From positions 17,766,572 to 17,830,571 of the forward strand of contig JABBOT010000080.1 of assembly GCA_016165875.1 (NCBI GenBank): a DNA stretch of 64,000 nt, in the 5' to 3' direction. The stretch is from Acanthopleura granulata (Eukaryota > Mollusca > Polyplacophora > Chitonida > Chitonidae). Made by a program: the position numbers and the translations under genes. Shown piece after piece: positions 36,991 through 49,210 of the stretch; the first letter of the stretch is position 1, and each line of letters starts with the position of its first letter. The notes under the pieces were generated by a model. The model was given only the letters and a program-made list of their open reading frames with translations. It did not search any database and was not told the DNA's origin.

Positions 36991-37715
36991 CATTTATTAT
37001 TTTGTTGGTATTTAGCTTCTTCCTATTTGATGCCACCTGGCGTATTGGCGGAGGAATCTGGACAATGTGAAATGGAACCCCCCACACTTGACTAAGCACC
37101 TAACAAACTTCCGGGCGTAAGGCCGCATGCAGTCGATCTAGCTTTAACTAGACCGGAACCCACTAGCTCACCGGAGAGATATAATGCCCTGTATTGACAT
37201 AGGCCTATGAGGTTTTCAACAGTCACATAAACAGCACTCATTGTTTCGCGTACGCCACGGGCTAATAATACACGTGTACTTGAAACAGCTCATACCTGCC
37301 ATGCGTTAAACTTACACAAACAGTACATGTAACCTGGGACTAATATAACAGTTATAATGGTCTCAGATGAAACCGACTGCACCAGTGCACAGTAAAACCA
37401 TGATCTAATGGCGTAGGCCAAGGACACACGGCGTGAGCCTGACTGAACATCAGTTAATTCCCCTTTCCGGGTGTACTTTAAGTCATTAGTTCCACAAAAC
37501 TTAGACCAGCACATGTGAATTAATTAACCTGAACGAGACTACACTGACCATACAGAAGATGAACAATGTCTCGTACTTCTAACCCTCGTGACCTATCGAC
37601 CTTCTCACCTTCTTCCCTTCGCCGCGGTAGTTAGAGAGGCTTCTGGTCAGTCATTCCACCATAACCAGATTGGTCATTTTAATACATAGGCGTTGGTGTA
37701 CACAATTTATGGTTA
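36991..37715. other. Non-coding DNA between two blocks of one minisatellite
   Basis: No gene is supported. With the SINE piece before it, this segment separates two arrays of the same 36-bp family, so it may be an insertion or a region where the repeat has decayed. Confidence 0.45.
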
Positions 37716-37719
37716 AAGG

Positions 37720-37890
37720 TAATGTGCATTGTTTCGAGCAACGCTTTTTTCTTCTATACCCTGCGTTGTTTCGCACACGGCTATTTCTTTCACATCCTGC
37801 ATTGTTTCGCACATTCACATCCTGCATTGTTTCGCACACGGCTATTTCTTTCACATCCTGCATTGTTTCGCACACGGCTATTTCTTCTAT
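37720..37890. repeat. 36-bp minisatellite, block 2
   Basis: GGCTATTTCTTTCACATCCTGCATTGTTTCGCACAC repeats with very little divergence; one unit is shortened to about 22 bases. The minus strand reads as the 12-residue repeat EIAVCETMQDVK. Open frames in all three plus frames come from the period of 36. Confidence 0.88.
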
Positions 37891-38164
37891 ATCCTCCAAA
37901 ATACATATACCTTTATCAGCCAGTTAAAAGAAAAGGTCATGTTGAATGGTAACAATTAAACATGGAGTAAAAATGTTTAAAAGTGTTTTCAACAGCATTC
38001 CCCGTTAATGTATCAGATACATTTGGAATGGTGTTTTTTGTATGTATGTATTATGTATGTATGCTTTGGTTTGCATGACACCGTAATTTTTCGTAAGTAA
38101 ATATTTTGCCAGTCATATGACAACAATGAATCCTTTGTGTGTCTGTGTTTATTCTGTGTATTCT

Positions 38165-38415
38165 TGTTGCAGGCCGAATCCATACCGCCAGTGTGCTGCC
38201 ATCACTGGAACATCATGCCGAAAACACCAGACATGAGACTCCACCCAGTCAAATTATACTGACACCGGGCCGACCAGTCCTGTTTCCTTGCTCTAACCTC
38301 TAAGTGTTGAGTGCCAAGAGAGGCAGCACCATGTTCCATGTTTAAAGTCTTTGGTATGATCCCGATTATCCGACCATCGAGGGGGAAGCTCTAACTACTA
38401 GGCCAAGGGGGCGGT
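38165..38415 (-). mobile_element. SINE type A, nearly complete
   Basis: On the minus strand: GACCGCCCCCTTGGCCTAG head, a decayed B-box, GTGCTGCCTCTCTTGGC, AGAGGTTAGAGCAAGGAAAC, AGGACTGGTCGGCCCGGTG and GAGTCTCATGTCTGGTGTTT. The 3' end is cut at about 38165 before the tail. Confidence 0.8.
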
Positions 38416-38419
38416 CAAT

Positions 38420-39420
38420 AGCTTTTGATAAATTATTCCAATGTATACCAATGAGATCATATCTGCCTATAAAATAGTTGTTTGTCAGGGGGGCACTCGG
38501 TGGATCTCTTATTTAAAGCGTCTCCCGACATAGCTGCATGTCCTTGACCAAAAAAATCTTGTGTCTGAATGCTGATATATAGGTCTATCTGGTTACACAC
38601 ATGGCGAAAGGCGGTGTCCTTCACCGATAAACCTGACAGGCTTGATATAAGAGAAATGTTCTTGGGTAATGCATTCAACATGAATCGGTCTAACGAATGA
38701 CATTCATTTTCCCGCGCATTGGTGGTTCGGTCCCAGTCTGACTTGAATATTGTTCTCTCTAGCTGCTCGAGTAATACGTTATCAGTTTGCCCACAAAACG
38801 TCATAGTAAATGCAGGGATGAACAATAGACTACACAGTTTTAGCCATTGCTTATGGCCAGAAAGGCTTCATACTAAGTGAAATACTATGCATGGATTATA
38901 AAGATGACCGCTGCTCACAGGATACGTATTGAGTATTCTTATTAAACCAATATCAAAGACTTTTACCATAGAGCTAAATGTATATTTATGTTATTTAGTT
39001 TACTGAAGGAAAAATACAAACATGCAGGTGGCCGTTCTTTCTCCGCTTGTGACGTACATCGGTGGTTGACAATCACGGAGACGGCACAATCAGCCACGTG
39101 AGCGTACTCTGCTGACTACTGACTTAGTGCCCACAGGAATCTACATCTTTGTCCAAGATTGGTTTTGGACCCGCTCCTCGTGTGTCTTAACGATGGAAAG
39201 ACAAGTACCTTTACCAAGTAGGTTAATAGGTTAGTGATTTTCACACAGCGTCTTTGAACTTAAACCTCTGTAAAGTATATTAGGATAAGTAAATAGCTCA
39301 CGTCATGAGTACATTTCAAGCACAACATTTTCAATTCATGAAGTCCTAACAGTTCAAATTTCAAATTTATTTCTTTGGCTAAATTGGAAAGAATGATATT
39401 CGCTGGCAAATTAAGAAAAG
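38420..39420. other. Non-coding stretch
   Basis: A 122-codon open frame at 38457-38825 (-) has no recognisable motif, and its neighbours offer no splice partners. No gene called. Confidence 0.45.
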
Positions 39421-39424
39421 GCAT

Positions 39425-39600
39425 CGCTCTTGTCGCAGCCGGTCAGCCGTCGACCAAAGGGTGCGGGTGCTCGAACCCAGCTGTTGTAAGTTAGACAGCG
39501 GCTTTTAAGTTCGAAAGTATGTCAGGTAACCGACGAAGCTCGGTGGTTTTCTTGGGGCTCTGCACGGTTTCTTCCACTATAAGCCTCCTCACAGCGTTGA
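39425..39600 (+). mobile_element. SINE type C
   Basis: A tRNA-like head with GTGCTCGAACCCAGCTG is followed by GCGGCTTTTAAGTTCGAAAG, TATGTCAGGTAACCGACGAA and GGTGGTTTTCTTGGGGCTCT. Block order agrees with the other type C copies; the tail is not clear. Confidence 0.65.
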
Positions 39601-39714
39601 TATAGCTTAAACTTGAAAATTTTAGATGATGAATTTTATTTCAGGCAAACAAAATTTAGGAGACCTGTGTCTCGGATAGGGTATAAAGCATCTGATGAAC
39701 TGACAGACGGTCAT

Positions 39715-39765
39715 TATTACGCTTCAATAGCGCGCTAAAACCACTCGGCCACGGAGGCCCCTACA
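39715..39765 (-). mobile_element. SINE head with Ser/Leu-tRNA-like 5' end
   Basis: The minus strand reads GGGGCCTCCGTGGCCGAGTG then GTTTTAGCGCGCT. TGGCCGAGTGG is a textbook A-box. No B-box or tRNA fold follows, so this is taken as a truncated SINE head and not a tRNA gene. Confidence 0.5.
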
Positions 39766-39769
39766 GGTG

Positions 39770-41150
39770 CTTTAAATAGCCGCAGGTAATATTTTCCTCA
39801 TCTAACACTTCTTATTAGCCAAAAAGTCTCTCTCATAATTTACCTCAGAAGCAAGTCGCTTAAAAGGAAGAGAAACCATGTGTAGAACCAATGTTATAAG
39901 GCGTTGCGCGGTATAATATGCCTATTTCATCCAAAAACGCGTACATTTAGTCATCAGTAAATGGATGTCTTTTAAAACCTGCCATCTTGAGACATCCGGG
40001 ACACCTCGGGACCATCTGTTGTATAGCGTTAATAACTGAGATCAAACAGCACGTCTGGGTGAATATCTGGAGATGAAGTCGTCAAGGGTCATACTTCAGG
40101 GTCAGTTGAAGGAATAAATCAAGGGCATTCCGGTTGCTTAAACCGCCCCCCCCCCCCTCCCGCGGGAAGGTAGACAGTGTCACCTTCATTGGAGTCAGCC
40201 ATGAGAAAATTAGACGGAAAACATACGTGTTATTCACAAAGCGCCAACTGAGGCGTGCAGCAACTGGGAATTTGTCCCTCGACTGAAGGTGTTCATTCCT
40301 GCCAGCCGAGCATGGGCCGGGCACAAACCCGAAGCTGGCAGGATGCAGTTGCCTGTGAGAAATTCACCTTCATGAATTTAGTCAAGTTAATAAGTGAGCT
40401 TATTGCCCTGTCGCGAGAGAGTAAATGGTATTACCAGCGTCTCCAAAACCAGTGCCCTCGATCCGCCCGCTCTGTATGACTTATGTGGACACACACATAT
40501 CCCAGCACCGGGCACTGACCAGTCACTTAGCCAAGCGAGAAGCCGTCCTCAAACAGCAAGTATTAGTAATATGAGCGCATTAGTGTGTTAGGCGATATTG
40601 ATTGATGGAATCGGACAAGGCATTTGCTGCGGAATCACTTGTAGATATGGTATATCTGATCCGAGTAATGCTCTGAGACGGGATGTAATCAGGGAACACA
40701 GCCGCCGAGCCATGGCACAGGAAGCTTGTTCCGCACCCGATTCCATGCGAGCGCGCGACGCAACTCTAGGTGAAAATTAACGGAAGTGGACGCAGTGTAC
40801 GGAAAATTTCGGAACGTCGTTGTGAGCTCGGCTTGAGAGAGAGCGCTAACAAAACACGTTTATATCGTTAACACGGGAAAGGAACGCTTAAATTAAGCTG
40901 ACAGCAAAGAAAAAAGAAAAAAATTGGGCTCCAGTTGACGGATGCCTATAGGGATTGATTCCAAGTCGATGGAAAATACACCGAGCCTAGCTCTTTAAGA
41001 TTGCAACCTTTACGTATCCAGAGTAAGCCCTTAACACAAACAATGATAGATTATACTCCTTAAAACAACGAGATTAATATAAAGATCACATTTCATTTTT
41101 TTGTGCTTGTGAAAAGCGCTTTCACTATACGAAATCAACAGACACTTATG
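39770..41150. other. Non-coding stretch
   Basis: No supported gene. A poly-C run lies near 40144-40160. The patch at about 40690-40860 has more CpG than its surroundings but no linked exon. Confidence 0.45.
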
Positions 41151-41155
41151 ACAGG

Positions 41156-41239
41156 ATAGCCGTCACGAAGCGTACATACTTAGTGTTATGCAAATGTATA
41201 TACTTAGTGTTAAGTACGCTTACGTATTTTGACGGCTAT
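41156..41239. repeat. 84-bp foldback with octamer motif in the loop
   Basis: ATAGCCGTCA (41156-41165) pairs with TGACGGCTAT (41230-41239), and AAGCGTAC (41168-41175) pairs with GTACGCTT (41214-41221), leaving an asymmetric internal bulge. The loop holds two direct copies of ATACTTAGTGTTA around an ATGCAAAT octamer. No coding content. Confidence 0.75.
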
Positions 41240-41814
41240 TGCCTTTCGCCCTACTTTCCTGAGTATAAATCGTCTACAAGCATGAATTTGAATCGATCAG
41301 ACAAACAAATAATAAACAAGTATTCGAACGATTTAGCTCCAGGGACACACCACGGACACTAGGTCAAACAAAACTATCGTGGCAAGCTGTCTCTATAGCA
41401 TGTGTTGTCATGACAGTTACCTTAGACGTAACTTACACTCTGTGTGTAAAACGGGCACCTGTAAATCTCAAAGGGCTAATTGGAATTGATTTCCACTTCT
41501 TAGCGACAATATCTATACTTACCTACCTTACCTATAAGGATATCAGAAAGCAGGAAAATTTCAAGTCGTCATAATACACCAGCTGATGAATTTCAAACAC
41601 GGTAAGCAACAAGCCACATTATTACCATCCAAAACGAGACGAGACGAAATGAGACGTGGACGAGATTTAGCGAGACTTATATCTCTCAACCATACACATA
41701 CCAACTATTTTTACCATACACTGTGTCCTCTGTTCCACCAAAAGGCAGTTTCCTTTTACTCTCAATAATATTTTCTCCCTTCATATTCTGTGTCAGTGTT
41801 TTTAAACAGTAGAT

Positions 41815-42035
41815 TTCATTTCATTTGACTGAAGTTTGCCGTCGTGCTTGAGAATATGTCACATCCATGCATAAAGGTGTCCTGGTCAGCCGGTGGAAGA
41901 AACTCGCATGGAGCCGAAAGGAAACTCGGCACCTCGTACCCAACCTGACAAACTTTCTGACACAAAGCTGTAGCCCAGCAAGTAGTGGAATCTGGAATGG
42001 TTCCAGTAACTGTGCCAATACAGACAGGAAAGACA
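41815..42035 (-). mobile_element. SINE type C, 3' two-thirds
   Basis: On the minus strand: GGCTACAGCTTTGTGTCAGA, AAGTTTGTCAGGTTGGGTAC, CTCCATGCGAGTTTCTTCCA, then ATTCTCAAGCACGACGGC and a tail of TCAAATGAAATGAAAT. The opposing frames here (41821-42169) are translations of the element. Confidence 0.7.
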
Positions 42036-42184
42036 CAAAGTGCTATCGCTCAGCAATAGATACCAGAACTCGTGCCTTGCAGAAGATACTAGCATTTCTC
42101 TTATTCCGTTACCCTGTTCGACAAGCTAAGTTATGCGATTGGACTGATTCGAGCTTTACGCCACGCTGACGGTGGTCAGGTTAA

Positions 42185-42345
42185 TCTTTTCGAGAGAAAA
42201 CCATATCAACCCATGCACCGACCTTTCCCTGGTGCCTGACAAACCTCCTGATTTAAAGCCGTAGCCTTGACAGCGTGAGCTGGATTCGAACACGCTACCC
42301 CATTGGTCAAGGGCGTGATAGGTGTAGCAAGTTATCGCTCAATCT
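42185..42345 (-). mobile_element. SINE type C, head and central block
   Basis: The minus strand reads TCACGCCCTTGACCAATGG, GTGTTCGAATCCAGCTCACG (B-box), GGCTACGGCTTTAAATCAGG and AGGTTTGTCAGGCACCAGGG. The 3' end is missing. It lies about 150 bases from the 41815 copy. Confidence 0.7.
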
Positions 42346-42726
42346 ATATGAGCCAGCTTGACCCTTACACGATTCGATGATGTTCTTAAATTCATATGCA
42401 TGACCCACCAAGATCAGCCTCAGGTCAGTAGTTTTTGAGGGGGACGCTAAAATTTGTCAGCCACCGAAATGAAGGTCAAAAGTGATAAAAGCCACGCAGA
42501 ATCCTCTTTTGAAGGATGATCCATGTAGATTCAGGTCAGATATTTGACGTGATTTCAACACACGACCTAGCCCCACCGCCCCCTTATACAAACTTTACGA
42601 GAATGTGGAAAAGTTGAAGGCGGGTGGTTTTCTTTGCACTATAAGTAGGGAGAGGGTCGCGCTTGCCTTTCAATCGTTTGTATATATGATGTGCGGCTTG
42701 AAACCATCCCTTAAAAACTCTTCCGT

Positions 42727-42887
42727 TAAATCCGTTATTTGAGGGATGGCGGATTGCCTTTTCGTTAATCTGTTCCTTATTAAATATTAGTTCGTTGTCA
42801 GGAACGGAACTATTCGTTACCAGGAACGGATTAATCCGTGATATCTTAACGCAAAGTCAATCATTAATCCATCAAATAACGGATTTA
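42727..42887. mobile_element. 161-bp foldback, MITE-like
   Basis: TAAATCCGTTATTTGAGGGAT (42727-42747) is matched at 20 of 21 positions by the reverse complement of 42867-42887. Inside, CGTTAATCTGTTCC and GGAACGGATTAATCCG form a second imperfect arm pair. There is no open frame. It is compatible with a miniature inverted-repeat element; target-site duplications were not resolved. Confidence 0.65.
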
Positions 42888-42894
42888 GGATTGA

Positions 42895-43145
42895 GGGATG
42901 CCTGGATTGGGAATTTGTGGATTTCCCGCTCTGACTGTTAGTGAAGTCCACGATGCTCGTGTGGCCGTCCGCATACTAGTCGCTGGACATCACTTTTCCT
43001 CAACAAGTATGCTGTGTATATCTGTACGCCACGGTTGGAAAAGTTCCTCGGAGATTTACCCCTGTTTCTTCCAGTACATAAAACTGAACGTCATCGCGTA
43101 AGTGAAAAATGCTCGAGTGTGGCGTTAAACAATCAAATACTTACT
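42895..43145 (+). mobile_element. SINE-like element with type B/C 3' end
   Basis: The last part, GCGTAAGTGAAAAATGCTCG then AGTGTGGCGTTAAACAATCA, is a typical 3' end of these SINEs. The preceding 200 bases (including GTCGCTGGACATCACTTTTC) do not align clearly with types A-C. Confidence 0.5.
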
Positions 43146-43149
43146 CATG

Positions 43150-46100
43150 TTTATATATGAGCTGAGGGACACGGACACAAGAATATTTCACTCGTGTCAC
43201 GTGAGACTTGGTTCAGTATCAGTTTAGCAAACGTACATCAGCCTTTATGATGTCCCAAATCCTACACTAAGCAAAGAAATGGGCATGATTAAGAATGACA
43301 CAAAAACTCAACTCCAAAAGAACATCAAAACCGACAAATGTGCTTTATTACAAATCCTCGGAAACATTGAAGCTTACACTTTGCCAGTGACAGTAACTCC
43401 GTGAGACAGTAATGTGGCTTTGGCGGGAAAAGCCTTTTAGCCTCCGCAATTCTGAGAAAACAACGACTGAGTGCAGATATTAACAAAAGTCACCCAGAAA
43501 TTTAATCTATGTACAAATTACATACTAAAAGAATACATGTATAGTCAGAATCTCATAAGGTGTTTCGTTTGAGTGGTTCCCTTCACAAAACCCGCTAGAT
43601 TCTGAGTTAGAAAACGTTTCGGCTATGACATCAGAATAAACAGCCTGAAGTCATATAGCATCATCTGCCGCTGGCGGGCTTGGTAAAATGGCGTCTCTGA
43701 ATTCAGCTCTGTGGTAAGCCTCTCAGAATATGGCCAACGAACGAAAATCTCTTCTACGGTGCGTCATGATGAATACAGATGTTCAATCATACATGTTATA
43801 TTCACAGCATGCAACGTTCCAACGATGAAATGATTATATACATACAGTAACACAGCAGATGTACGGCATGTGACATAGTGTTTATCATGACGGTAACATA
43901 TACCTTTGAGATGATAGGTTTAACAACAGAAAACAAAACCCATTGAAAATTTTACTGAAAAATTAAAAAAAAAAAATTAAGGAAAGTACCCTGTTTCCAC
44001 ACACGAAGTTACACATCAACTTGAAAAAATAGTGAACTTCCAAAAAATATCACAACACTGGAAAATTACACCAAGTTTTTGGTCATTTTTAAAGGGAAAA
44101 TGTCATTTTTCCATAATGGTAAATCATTATGCACATGTTTAAACCAACAAAATTTTGGCTGTAAATGACCATGTCTAAATATAATACTAAGACACCATAA
44201 TACTAGCTCCACCCTGTTTCTACCTGATCTTATGCAAATTCGTGTACAAACTCTGGTTTCATTGGACTAAAACTACAGTTAATCATGCGTATCATGAATG
44301 ACATTATACACGAATGTCCAAACACAAGTTTTATACTCCGTTCGTTATGTAGGCATGTGTTGTCAAATGCACTGAACTGCACCAATACTGCAACATATTG
44401 CTATAATGGAACAAATTTCACCGATTGTCATTGTTGGCAACAAAATTGGCAGCATGTGTGTGAAGAGTTATAGTTGCATCCTTCGTGATTTCAGAGAACT
44501 TCGTTAATTTCAAAATATTACATCAGGTAAAGACGGGTATTCTCTGATCTTCAGACAATGACGTAGATGAAAGGCATAACCCATTAACAAACTTTACATT
44601 CAGAAACGACTGTGGCGATTTTGTTTTTGTCTCTCATTTGATTCACAGAAAATTAGAACGATGCTGCTTTTCCTACAATCGCTGACAGTGGCGTTAAGAA
44701 CTACATGATATTACACAACGTGGCGTGACTGGGCAGCCTGGGTCGAAAGCCCACAGTTTATACTCATCGAACAATGACAAACAATGCGTTTTTCAGAAAT
44801 GCACATAACTAAACAGTATAGTCTGTATACACTCAAGCACATATAAAAACGTGCACCCTAAAAGTTGGATATTTTTTTGATTTCTTGCTCTGTACCGTGC
44901 TAGCTTTCGTACATTTTACAATCCACATCAACAATTAAATCGCATTGTGCTTTTCTGAATATTCAGCTGTTTTAACAACCAACAGCAAGCCTTAACGACC
45001 GGTCTGCGCACTTGAGGATTATACACCGAACCTGCATGTTTGCATGTGTAAAGAAATAAACTATATATATATATATACGACAAATAAGAACGTCTTTATA
45101 CTTTTACCCTGTATATTCCAAGACAGTTTAGCGTTTGATTGTCAAAAACAGATCAAAAACAATGTAATAACAAAAAAAAAGAGAGAAAAACAACAAAACA
45201 TAAAGGACAATGACGACATGCAATGTAAGCTCAACAACAACAACAACGTATAAATGTCATGCCAGTGGTGATGAAGGAAATGTAATGTATGGCGAAATAA
45301 GTTTACGAGGAATATGGATATATAGGCACATATACATGGGCATGTACAGAACTTCCTTTTATTCTATTTTCACGGTGTTATTTAACCCGTGATTAAATGC
45401 TTCGGCTATAGTTTACAGGTATAATGCCTTAATTCCTCCTGAATAGTAGAAAAGCGATTTTCATCAAGGTGGCAAAATGATGCGTGTATTTTAGGCGTGG
45501 TCTGCTCTTACCTCAAGTGTGTTCTGACTTGTTCTTACGAATATTTAAACAACTGGTTATAGCATAGTTGGCGTTATTTGTCCAGATAGATGGACCTGAA
45601 GTTTACATAACGTAATGCAGAGCATAACCGTCTTAATATCAAAAACTGTATTACACTACAGGAAAATTGTATACAAGAGAGGACTTCCAAAGCGGCAAAA
45701 GCGAACTTGCCATTAGACAGTTGGTTTGAAACTACTGAACACTATAACTGTTTTTGGCACTTTTACATAACAGGATTGGGTATATTTGTAGCAGAATCCC
45801 AATGCGAACATAAAGGAAAATCTATGTACCAGGGCTAACCAATAACTTCTTGTAGAGCTTCCTGTACACATCACGTATTCAATGATATAGGCCTACACTT
45901 GTCTGATTAAAGAATTCCTTGTACCTTGGAGACGCGTTCAGCAAAGCGTGCTAGGTTTACAGAGACATTCGACCGTCTGCGTTTCTTCATAGAATTTTTC
46001 ACCCATAAACCAGTGAGTTGAGATACGGCATCACTGCACTAGCCGGTACAGCAGCCGACGAAGCGAACTCGCAGATTCTTCCACTACCTGTTGGTTACGT

Positions 46101-47560
46101 GCAGACAAGCGATATACAGCCCTGCATCGCGAAAACCCGTGTTTATGCCTGGCGATAAATCAAGGCTTGAGCAGTGGTCTGAGCTGCTCATGCCGTCGTC
46201 AGTGCATCAGAATTACCGTTCTTATGGAAATAAAAGCTTCTGTAAGGGGTTCCTGCGGGTTCACAGAAGCTGGTAGAAAATTTCACTCCAGTTTCATTTG
46301 TCACTATTAATTCCGAGACAGTTTTCGTGAAAGTGCTACTGGGAAGGACATTAACCTTTGGATGTTGCAAGAAGCTCCTGAATTTTTCAGGAGCGGATCG
46401 CGCTAAGCTGTTCTAAGCCGCGGGTTCTGCCAGACTTACTGTCTACACTGACACACCACGTATATAGTTTCATGGACAGCACCCCCTGCCCCCCACCCCA
46501 CCCCCAGAGCAAAAGGGACAGTTCAGAGGAGGGGGGGGGGGTCAAAACATATGAAAAAGCTGCAGCGTACTTTCTTCAATATCCACGTACTATTCAATGA
46601 ACAAGTCGCGTCAACGGACGCCTACAGAACGACTTGGACATTCATAAGCGTTGATGAGCAAAAGGAGGCCGTCACCCTGGGAATGAATGAAACTCCCGCT
46701 CATGCTGATGAGGATATCCTGATAACCGATCTGTGACGGAGATACTAATATACAACAAACATGAGTAGGTGTCTCTTCGGATCAGAGGCAGCCGCTGAAG
46801 CCACGACAGCCAAAAATCGAAATTCCCAAGAGGCTTGTAAGATAAACAGAAGAGCAACTGCAATGCAGTCGAATAATGGTTATTTTAACACGGGATTTTT
46901 CCACAGATCCGTCAAATGACCCTTCATATTAGCTTCATATGTTTAGACTCTAAGGCCGGCAATTAGTGGCATGAGTCGATCAGATGTCTCGAGAGAAATC
47001 CTTGCTGGTTTTATTACACCTTGGGGAAATCTAGTTCGGCACCAATTGATACCGCCTTGGCGAATTACATTTGCGCGTTCACGGGATAAGCTTTTCGTAA
47101 ACTGCTGACCGTGGCTATATGAGGAGATAAACATGATTTATCATGCACTAAGTTCATTCTCTGTGTATAGAATTAACCATTATCTACCCTTCTGTCAACT
47201 GTTCACACCCTGTATAGAATCGCCACAACTAACAACAACTACTGACATTTCGGTCCCACAGGACCGAGTACGCATATTATCCACTAACGTAACATGTAAC
47301 GTGTCACTAATGTAACATTGCAATATCCTCACTTCTTTCCCATAAGTCAACTTTCAGGCAATCCTTTAACTTTAATACTGTAACAGCCCATATTTCAGAA
47401 ATTTAGTTCTACCATATCAATTTTAGTTCTGTGTGATAGATAAGGGGGTCCTGGATTTAGTATCCGCTACATGCATTATACTTCGGGACACAATGTAGTC
47501 CAATTCTAGATACAAGTTTCAAGGCTAAACGCTAATACGACAGTTTCTTAGTTCAATGTT
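43150..47560. other. Non-coding DNA downstream of the LDLa gene
   Basis: AT-rich, no supported exon on either strand. It may hold a long 3' untranslated region of the minus-strand gene. A minus-strand AATAAA (TTTATT on the plus strand) occurs at about 45357 and another near 43342, but neither can be tied to transcript ends from sequence alone. A (TA)n tract lies at about 45061-45078. Confidence 0.45.
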
Positions 47561-47564
47561 AATC

Positions 47565-47860
47565 AACTCTTTCTGATGTCAGTGCCCAGGAACAAATGTT
47601 CCTGTTGTCAATGCCAATGATCCAAGATCCTTTACAGTCAACGGACACGTCTTTACGGTGAATGTGAAAGAACAAGCGTTTGTGTGACCAAGGCCAACAA
47701 ACGAAGATCTTTGTCGCCAACACCAACGGTTTCTGTCGTCAATGTCAATCAGCTATAGTCTCTATGGCCAACTCTCAGGAAAAGGTGTTTCCTGCGTCAA
47801 CGTGACGGCATGAGTCGTAGAGTTTCGATGACAGAAAAAAGTATGGTTTGGTGCCTCAAC
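47565..47860. repeat. Degenerate repeat of GTCAATGCCAATG-like words
   Basis: Blocks such as CCTGTTGTCAATGCCAATGA, TACGGTGAATGTGAAAGAAC, TTGTCGCCAACACCAACGG and TCTGTCGTCAATGTCAATCA recur at irregular 20-31-base steps. It looks like an old, heavily diverged minisatellite. Confidence 0.5.
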
Positions 47861-47869
47861 ATATACTTT

Positions 47870-49050
47870 CAACGACAATAGATAATGGTTAGTTATCCAT
47901 CGGTATTCATTCTAAGAGTCAAACTCATTATGTTACATGGTCATAGTAAATGAGGACTGAGTAATCTAAAGACAACACACGCCAGAAGCAATACATGCAT
48001 TGTGACATGATAATGTGTTTATCAATCCCTACTCGGAATACAATGGTTACAAGAACAGCCAGTTCAGTTCAAGTAGGCCTACAGTCAACTGGAGTTTGGC
48101 TATAATATATAACACCTATTAGAATCGAATGTGAAAACACCCTGTTCACCAGCAAGTAGTCCTCGTTAGAAAATCTTTACGGTTGTTATCTGAAATATAC
48201 CTGAAAGTCACCCATTAGGAGCATTAAAACCTGTTTGTAAAGGTTTCAGCATTTCCATTTTCATGTAACTCAATTATCAGACCAGTCATTCAATTAAATT
48301 CTTTCACACAAAAATGTAAAAATGTACACCTTGGTGATTGTTGGTATATGTTGACCACCGCTTCAGAACATGTTTTGATCAACAATAAACCTGAAGACAG
48401 TTTAACATTACACTTTAAGTATTTTGAAATTTTATACTTAATCATTCGAGAGAATGCAAGGGTTTGCTTCATCTGATCCAGAATCGGGTATAACCCAAAG
48501 TAAATCAGTTCAAATAAAAATGCTCCATCCATAACAGCAGTGGACTGTACTATCACCTACGTTATAACCACTAAGTTCATGTGTATATACAGGACGTGCA
48601 ACGTGTGAAGGAATGATTGTAATGATGATTTATCAGGTACTAAAATGATTTGTGAACAAGGATCCTGACTGGTGAATGAGACAGGAGAAACAGTCAGGTG
48701 AGTTTGGACATGGCTCTGATTGGTCAGAGATATCGGTTGAATGTGATTGGAGAATGCAATCGGAAATGATCTTTTCTATTGGTGCAAAACAAAATGATGT
48801 GCCATTTGCTCATTGGTTGGCACGTGAGATTCATAAAACTGTGATCTGGCGTTATCCATACACAAATACACCACAACGCAACAAAGCATTCCCTGACAGG
48901 CAAAAGAGGTTAGAAACTTAGATCATTCCTCTAGAAGGAGAGAGTGTTAGATCTTCAGAATTGGTCACTGTCAACTTATCTCACCCTACATTCTGAAAAA
49001 TGTACAGTATTTAACTTCAAAGTCCTCCCCTCCCCATAAATGACCATTCC
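47870..49050. other. Non-coding DNA downstream of the LDLa gene
   Basis: No supported gene. Four ATTGG words (CCAAT on the minus strand) fall within 48717-48818; no promoter or transcript start can be linked to them. Confidence 0.4.
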
Positions 49051-49054
49051 TAGA

Positions 49055-49210
49055 GGAAAATAAAAGTCACTTTTGGTGCTGAAGCTTACATTTTCCAACT
49101 ACGGGATATCATCCTACCTTCCAAACAGATCCTATAACACATTTCTAGGATTAATAGAACTCTGAGAATCAGGCAAATATTAGACTTAACTGAGACGTGG
49201 ATGAAAATTT
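49055..49210 (+). repeat. Dispersed repeat D1, copy 1
   Basis: GGAAAATAAAAGTCACTTTTG...TACCTTCCAA...TTTCTAGGATTAATAGAACT is repeated in the same orientation at 55785-55945 and, in shorter form, at 56855-56960. The family is unknown, with no open frame. Confidence 0.6.

Noticed and set aside
37720..37890. CRISPR-like regular repeats
   Set aside because: The 36-bp units are directly adjacent, with no unique spacers, in a eukaryotic context; they are a minisatellite.
38457..38825. 122-codon minus-strand ORF
   Set aside because: No recognisable motif, and its neighbour is SINE sequence; not called.
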